DNA from: Acanthochlamys bracteata
Taxonomy: Eukaryota > Streptophyta > Magnoliopsida > Pandanales > Velloziaceae
Length of the DNA: 64,000 nucleotides
NCBI GenBank assembly: GCA_019914995.1
Contig: CM034130.1
Span: forward strand, 1,178,001-1,242,000
Direction of reading: 5' to 3'
Shown: piece by piece, positions 58,636 to 64,000 of the stretch
Position numbering within the stretch: position 1 is the stretch's first letter
Layout of the letters: every line of letters starts with the position of its first letter
The notes under the pieces: model-generated
What the model was told of the DNA's origin: nothing
Database searches by the model: none
What the model saw: only the letters and a program-made list of their open reading frames with translations
Made by a program: the position numbers and the translations under genes

Positions 58636-60387
58636 ATGACGGAAAAAACAGCCATCACCACCCCCACTGACGGCGGTCGTATTCTACGGCGGTGTAGTCC
58701 ACTCAGAGGGGCGCTATGGTTAACTCTGGTATCAACTCTTCTATTCTTATCTGTCTACCGTAGCCTTCTCTTCGAAGTTAGCCCTTCTGTTCTTCACCAG
58801 CTTCATCACCAACTCATCAACAAAAACCTCGCCGTAGTTGAAACATCCGGTTTTTACAGGCGATCACCTTCGTTGATCGACGACGCAGTACTGTTTCCTG
58901 ATTGGGAAGTTTTTCTTCTTGTTCTTCCAATTACCCCCGACGCAGTCGAGAACTTAAAATCGAATTATAATTTCTCATGCAAGTTTTCCGATGGTTCGAT
59001 ATCTCCGGCTATACCACGTGGCAAAATTCCGTCTTCTAATAAGATTACTTTTCTTTGCCATATGCCTGTGTCTGTTCGGCGAAGCTTACCTTATCATGCT
59101 CCAAAGCTTCTCAGCAGCGCTGGCAAGGAAACAACACCAAGCGTTGCTAGAACACGAAGAACGAACATGGCGAAATGGACAAGGTTGGTTTACGAAGCGG
59201 TATCGACGAGCGACGACGTTATCGTTTTCGCAAAAGGAATTAACTTGCGGCAAGGTAATAACCGGTCTCCGGCAGATCTTCGTTGTGTTTTTCTTTACGG
59301 TGATCGTGTTATCGACACCGCGACAGTGTCCGTCTCCGCTCAGGAAGTATTCCGCTGCGCTCACCCGAATTTACAAAACATTTCTTTCGCCATCCCCGGA
59401 GAAGAAGAAGATGATGGTAAAGATATTCGTGTCACTTTCAAAGTCCCAAAAATGTCTCTGTTTCCGACCGTTGCAACTTATCGTGCTCCACCGCTGCCGC
59501 CGGCACCTGAAGAAAAGAAGAAGCATTACCTCTGCGCATGCACGATGGTATTTAACGTGGCGAAGTTCTTGCCGGAGTGGATTACATACCATTCATCGGT
59601 CGGCGTAGAGAAATTTATTCTCTACGATAACGGCAGCGAAGATGAGTTAGAAAAAACAGCGAAGAAATTAACTGCGTCAGGGTACAACGTCAGCACAGTT
59701 TACTGGCCGTGGCCGAAGACGCAAGAATCTGGGTTCTCTCACTGCGCCGCGGCGCAGCAGAACTCCTGCACCTGGATGGCGTTCATCGACGTCGACGAGT
59801 TCTTCTTCTCTCCTACATGGTCTAACTCTTCCAACCCCAATCCAAACATGCTTCCTTCTCTACTTCCACCCGCCGGAAAAATTATCAAGAAAAGAATCGG
59901 TCAGGTTTCTTTCAGTTGCATAGATTTCGGGCCGTCGGGATTAAAACAACACCCACCCGAAGGTGTAACCCAAGGTTACACGTGTCGAAGGTTAACCGAA
60001 GAACGGCACAAGTCTATAGTTCTTCTACAAGCAGTAGCAGGACGGCCAGGGGCGTCTTTAACAAACCAAGTTCACCATTTCGGAGAACTAGCACAAGGAT
60101 GGAGATGGATAAGAGTTCCAAGCCAGAAAGCAGCGGTGTTTCACTACAAGTACCAAGCATGGCCGGAGTTCAAAACGAAATTCCGGCGAAGGGTTTCCGC
60201 TTACGTTGCAGACTGGAGAGAAACTGTGAACATCAACTCAAGAGACCGGACGCCGGGGCTCGGGTTTGTTCCTATAAAGCCTACCGGGTGGGAAAACATG
60301 TTCTGCGAAGTGAACGAAACAAGTTTAAGAGAATTAACAAGGCGGTGGTTCGTTGTCGACGTCGCCGGCGGTAGCGGTTACATATAA
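58636..60387 (+). CDS. GT92-family glycosyltransferase (DUF23), intronless
   Basis: One uninterrupted frame encodes 583 residues from ATG 58636; the same frame runs 57 bases further upstream only from a GTG. About residues 28-48 (LWLTLVSTLLFLSVYRSLLF) are a signal anchor, predicting a Golgi type II membrane protein. The DUF23/GT92 core begins at HYLCACTMVFNVAKFLPEWI, with KFILYDNGSEDE, then FIDVDEFFF (DxD metal site) and HYKYQAWPEFKTKF near the end. Plant GT92 includes GALS beta-1,4-galactan synthases, but this protein looks more like the uncharacterised group with Arabidopsis At1g27200, so the acceptor is unknown. GC content is clearly higher than in its surroundings. A long overlapping frame in another phase (58991-59608) is a shadow. 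Confidence 0.9.
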   Translation: MTEKTAITTPTDGGRILRRCSPLRGALWLTLVSTLLFLSVYRSLLFEVSPSVLHQLHHQLINKNLAVVETSGFYRRSPSLIDDAVLFPDWEVFLLVLPITPDAVENLKSNYNFSCKFSDGSISPAIPRGKIPSSNKITFLCHMPVSVRRSLPYHAPKLLSSAGKETTPSVARTRRTNMAKWTRLVYEAVSTSDDVIVFAKGINLRQGNNRSPADLRCVFLYGDRVIDTATVSVSAQEVFRCAHPNLQNISFAIPGEEEDDGKDIRVTFKVPKMSLFPTVATYRAPPLPPAPEEKKKHYLCACTMVFNVAKFLPEWITYHSSVGVEKFILYDNGSEDELEKTAKKLTASGYNVSTVYWPWPKTQESGFSHCAAAQQNSCTWMAFIDVDEFFFSPTWSNSSNPNPNMLPSLLPPAGKIIKKRIGQVSFSCIDFGPSGLKQHPPEGVTQGYTCRRLTEERHKSIVLLQAVAGRPGASLTNQVHHFGELAQGWRWIRVPSQKAAVFHYKYQAWPEFKTKFRRRVSAYVADWRETVNINSRDRTPGLGFVPIKPTGWENMFCEVNETSLRELTRRWFVVDVAGGSGYI

Positions 60388-61669
60388 GTTGGTTCGGAAG
60401 AAAGGAAACGGTAAACGTTTTTTTGGCGGGAGTTGGAAGGTAAGTGTACAGGTCCTACTTACAGGGAAACACAAAGAAAGAATTGTTTCTGTTTTTGTTT
60501 AGGGGTTTTTATTATTGAAGATAAAGATGAAGGGCTTATCCGTAAATTTTAAAAAATAAATTTGTAATACTAAATTCAAAAATTATATTTTGAGATCATA
60601 AAGAAATAAATAACCCTGAAATTCTTATATTTTTATGTTTTGTATTTTATTTTATTTTTATGTTTATTGTGTTACTGTTAATATTGATTATATGAATTTG
60701 GAGATTAATATGTGGATGGATCGATTTGGAGATTGATTGTGAAATTTCACCTACCTAGCTAGCTATTATGCCCGCCTTGTTTCTAGACGATAATTTTATT
60801 CCTTTTCTTTTTAATACAATGAAATAATTATTTCATATTCCATCACTATAGGATTTGTATATTTCATTATTTTTTATTTTAATTTTTATTTCAATTTTTA
60901 AAATAATTTCGAAAAGCTACCTACGTGAAATTTCACCTACCTAGTATTTTTAAACATAATAACGATCAATCAATAAAGCTTTCTTCCATTTCCTAGAACA
61001 ATAATTTTCTTTTCTTTATTTTCACAAAGTTCGTTTCTGATTCTTTTATATTTCAAAAAAGACCTCCCTTGCTATAGGAAGTGGTTGGTTCAGTTTTTCT
61101 CCGATTTTTTTTTTAAATTTTTTATTTTATTTTTTCTAATATATATTTTATAAGTATTTAAAAAATTTATTTAAAAATTTAAAAAGTATAAAAAAATTCT
61201 ACGTAATGAGATCTTTTTATTATATATTTTTATTATTTTTTTAAAAATAAAAAAATAAAACTTATTTTTTAAAATAAAAAAATATATTTTATTTTAAAAA
61301 TTTTTATTTCATAAATAATTCCAAACGTCTCTTATAATATTTAGAGTGCACTGTATCATCATATGAAAAAAACTATTTATTATGTATATAGAAATTTGGA
61401 AGAAATTTGAACGTATTTATAAAATAATGTTTTTTTAAAGCAGATATATTCTAAAATATTTGAAAAATAAGTTTAAATATTTTATTAAATAAAAATCAGT
61501 AATAATAAAATTTTACGGTATATAATTATTTATTTTAAAAATTTTTTTTACAATATTATAAAAAATTTATTTAAAAATATAAAATAAAAAATTAAAATAA
61601 AATGGAAACAAAAAGTACCCCAAACTGTGTCTAAAATAAAATTCCTTCCTCCATTCTTAAGCAGCCTTC
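60388..61669. repeat. GT92 3' region and AT-rich MITE-like block
   Basis: The GT92 3' UTR should lie in the first few hundred bases. A 10-15 bp phrase (gaaatttcacctacctag) occurs twice, at about 60741 and 60928. About 61080-61345 is an AT-rich block with the family core and exit motif aattccaaacgtctctt; about 61420-61620 may be another. No gene is seen. Confidence 0.4.
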
Positions 61670-61912
61670 GGGCGTGTTTACCTAGGCGGTGGAAGTGGAG
61701 TTTTTAGAAAATAAATTTAAAAAATAAAATAAAAATAAAAAATATTTAATAAAAAATAAAATTTTATATTAATTATATATTTTTAGTAAGTTTTAAATTT
61801 GAATTTTTAAAAAAATTTTATTGATAAAAAAATTTATTTTAATTTTTATAAATATTTATGTGAAACTTGAGTTTAAAGGAAGTGGAGTTTAGGGGTGTTG
61901 GTAAACACGCCC
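61670..61912. mobile_element. MITE with perfect 13-bp inverted ends and 3-bp duplication
   Basis: The 243-bp element starts GGGCGTGTTTACC and ends GGTAAACACGCCC, a perfect 13-bp terminal inverted repeat. TTC directly precedes (61667-61669) and follows it (61913-61915), as a 3-bp target-site duplication would. The interior is A/T-rich and non-coding. The phrase ggaagtggagttt occurs in the same orientation near both ends. A 3-bp duplication would fit the PIF/Harbinger type, although the usual target is TWA; the superfamily is unsettled. Confidence 0.75.
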
Positions 61913-62873
61913 TTCAACATATATACTCACTTGATTCTTTTCTTTTCTCTAATCTTTAAGAAGAATAATAATAATAATCTAATCTTACTCAATCATGGTT
62001 GTTGGTATTATTATGAAAAAAAACATGTATCTATCAACTTTTCTTAACTGTGAAGGCAATGGCATGCAACTTGTGGCATTTTTGTGTCTTTCACTTTCTT
62101 ATCTCCTACAGCCTTCTCAGCAGCCGCATAACAGGAGAAAGATTTTTTTTTTTTTTTTCAAAAATCACTGCCCACGAATTCAATTGAAAAACAGCAAAAG
62201 GTTATAAACTGAATAAATAAACCAGCAAATTAATCTTATTTAACTTCGTTGAAATATGGCTTCTCATAACAGTTACCTTCCCTGCATTTACGCTCACTCA
62301 TTCCCTTGCAAACTAAAAAAAAGGTATTTTGAAGCGTTGTTTAACAAAAAATTTTAAACAAAATTATTGTAAAACTTAATAAGCCTGATTTTTTGTATTA
62401 AAAAAACTATAATATAGAATTTATCTGCATTTTATACTTTTTTGTAAAAATACTGTAAAATTTATATGAAAAGCAAAAAATTAAAATAAAATTTTAATAA
62501 ATAATAATACTATCAAATATGTCCAAAAGCACGTGATTTTTATACAAGTAAGGATTTATTTGACATTCCATTATATAAAATTTTTTTATCAACTTTTTAT
62601 TCATATTTTATATAGTAAGATTTTTTTTTATCACTTAATTTTTTAAATCAAAATAATAAAATCTACTTATAAACATAATACAAAAATAATTTTCAATTTA
62701 AAAAATTTATTTTATAATCACTCTCAAAGAGCGTCTAAATTAAACCGAAGTATCCTCAATAAGCTGTCTGTACAAAGACAGTCAGACATGCTTGCGACGA
62801 ACATCTGGGCAATTATTTGCGTTGCCCTAAAAAATGCGCGTATCACATACAGATGACAAAGCAAATGTATAGA
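61913..62873. other. Gene-free AT-rich sequence
   Basis: A 70-codon frame from 61995 has no codon pattern or homology I can support. AT-rich blocks of the window type lie at about 62325-62525 and 62560-62745, the latter ending in actctcaaagagcgtc. Confidence 0.35.
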
Positions 62874-63053
62874 GTGCGTTTGGAATTGTATTTTTTAAAA
62901 TTTTTTTAATTTTTAATTATATATTTTTTAATGTATATTTTATAAATATTTAAAAAATTATTTAAAAATATAAAATTTTTATATAATGAAATTTTTTATT
63001 ATATATTTTTATTTTAAAAAATTTATATTTTATAAGTAATACCAAACACAACC
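62874..63053. mobile_element. MITE-like element with imperfect GTGCGTTTGG ends
   Basis: The block starts GTGCGTTTGGAATT and ends AATACCAAACACAAC, whose complement is GTTGTGTTTGGTATT; about 12 of 15 positions agree. The 180-bp interior is nearly pure A/T. This is one of the clearest cases of the GTTTGG-ended family. Confidence 0.55.
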
Positions 63054-63374
63054 TTTCGGCAAGCATCAAATTAGAAGAAGAGACTCTTTTGGCATTGCTT
63101 ATTTTATCTGCTTTTTATTTTCCATCTTTTAAAAAAATTTTTTGTGAAATTCTAATATTTTCTTTTAAATTTGAGACAAATTAATTATATTTTATAAAAT
63201 TATTATATGATAAAATTTTAAACTAAAACACAAATCTGCTTTTTTAGAAACTCTACTAAAAAAATTCTTTATTATCAAAATAGTTTTTCATAAGCAAACT
63301 CAGATCGACCCCGACTGGAACTAGGGTACCTTCAACAGGCACATCCTCAGAAACATATCCCGTTCCTGATGCTT

Positions 63375-63595
63375 ATTAGGAAGCGTTTAGCAATATGCTT
63401 TAAAAAATAATTTTTAATTTTTAATTTATATTTTTAATAATTTTTTATAATTTTTATTTAAATTTTAAAAAAATATAATAAAATTTTATTATTATTTATT
63501 ATTATTATTTTTTATGTCAAAAATACAGAACTTATTTTTTCTAAATAGAACAAAATATTTTAAATTTTAAAGAAACGCTCCCAAATGCACTCTTA
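63375..63595. repeat. AT-rich MITE-like block
   Basis: It enters with ggaagcgtttagcaat and exits with aaacgctcccaaatgcactc, an imperfect inverted arrangement around an A/T interior with the family core. Confidence 0.5.
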
Positions 63596-64000
63596 CTCAG
63601 CTGAAAGAATATAAATGACACAACCTGTTACAACACATCATCAAGAGAAGTTGATACAGCTAAACGCTTGATATAGAGCAAGTCCTGTAAGACTGACAAG
63701 AGAGCCAAAAACTTTGTTCTACTAATCTTTGATTATGAATGTAAGAAATCGCAATCAGCTGCTCAGTCCCATAATTTATACCAATGCGTTAATCTGTACA
63801 AACATCCACCTTCCTTCAATTTTACAACATTATGTTGGCGCTTATAAAAAAATTTGTCAAAGTGAGCATTCTTTGCCTGCATCAGACCTGAAGGGTGCAA
63901 TTCATGAGACCGCTTCGCTTCCTATGCCTAACCAAAATTCATACAAATTTCTGTATCCTCAAAGCTGCAACGCTAAATCAGGTTGCTGTGAATCAACTAC
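63596..64000. other. Unassigned right end
   Basis: Base composition is more balanced than in the preceding spacer, without open frames. It may be the 3' untranslated region of a minus-strand gene beyond the window, but nothing in the sequence proves this. Confidence 0.25.

Noticed and set aside
58991-59608. 205-codon plus-strand frame inside the GT92 gene
   Set aside because: It is another reading phase of the same strand in a GC-rich coding region; the GT92 frame has the conserved motifs.
59916-60374. 152-codon frame in the GT92 3' half
   Set aside because: It is very Arg-rich and without motifs, which is typical of an off-phase shadow of a coding exon.
61995-62207. 70-codon frame as a small secreted peptide gene
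   Set aside because: No good signal peptide cleavage context, a homopolymer run of T encodes its Phe stretch, and no homology is recognised.

Overview
This window is nuclear DNA of a flowering plant, almost certainly a eudicot. The genes are split by GT-AG introns and encode plant families: class B starch branching enzyme, a GAUT-type pectin glycosyltransferase, a rhamnogalacturonate lyase, a RLCK-VII kinase, a U-box/ARM E3 ligase and a B2 cyclin. A class B starch branching enzyme argues against Arabidopsis, which is known to lack that class. Spacers are very AT-rich and carry many small non-autonomous repeats. The species cannot be fixed from sequence alone.

Layout. 1-1556 (-): 5' half of a MutS2-like gene running off the left edge. 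2069-3989 (-): flavin-containing monooxygenase, followed by a decayed piece of a second copy (4313-4555). 5428-7402 (-): SLY1 (Sec1/Munc18). 7862-9870 (+): ruined phosphoglycerate-mutase-family gene. 10553-15827 (-): starch branching enzyme I in about 14 exons. 17670-21451 (-): U-box/armadillo E3 ligase whose first intron holds a complete 528-bp TRIM retroelement. 24055-26740 (-): CYCB2 cyclin with a cluster of AACGG (MSA-type) cores upstream. 29525-32900 (+): ruined ubiquilin/DSK2 gene. 36432-37790 (+): conserved plant protein of unknown function with a long 5'-leader intron. 38186-39518 (+): unidentified coding-like sequence. 40382-44119 (+): rhamnogalacturonate lyase in 15 exons. 44321-45230 (-): interrupted dirigent-like gene. 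45593-46979 (-): PPR remnant. 47203-51879 (-): GAUT3-like galacturonosyltransferase with a minisatellite in an intron. 53161-56323 (-): RLCK-VII kinase. 58636-60387 (+): intronless GT92 glycosyltransferase. 60388-64000: no gene, several MITE-like elements.

The genes do not form a pathway. Two act on pectin (GAUT3-like synthesis, rhamnogalacturonan lyase breakdown), but this looks like coincidence in a normal euchromatic stretch. The main signals beyond the genes are the intact TRIM with its target-site duplication, a recurring family of about 200-bp AT-rich elements ending in GTTTGG/CCAAAC-like motifs, five decayed gene copies or relics, and tandem duplications inside introns. I found no convincing wholly new system. 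The unknown protein at 36432 and the orphan block at 38186-39518 are the least explained coding signals. Exon boundaries were placed by hand from splice sites, reading frame and family similarity.
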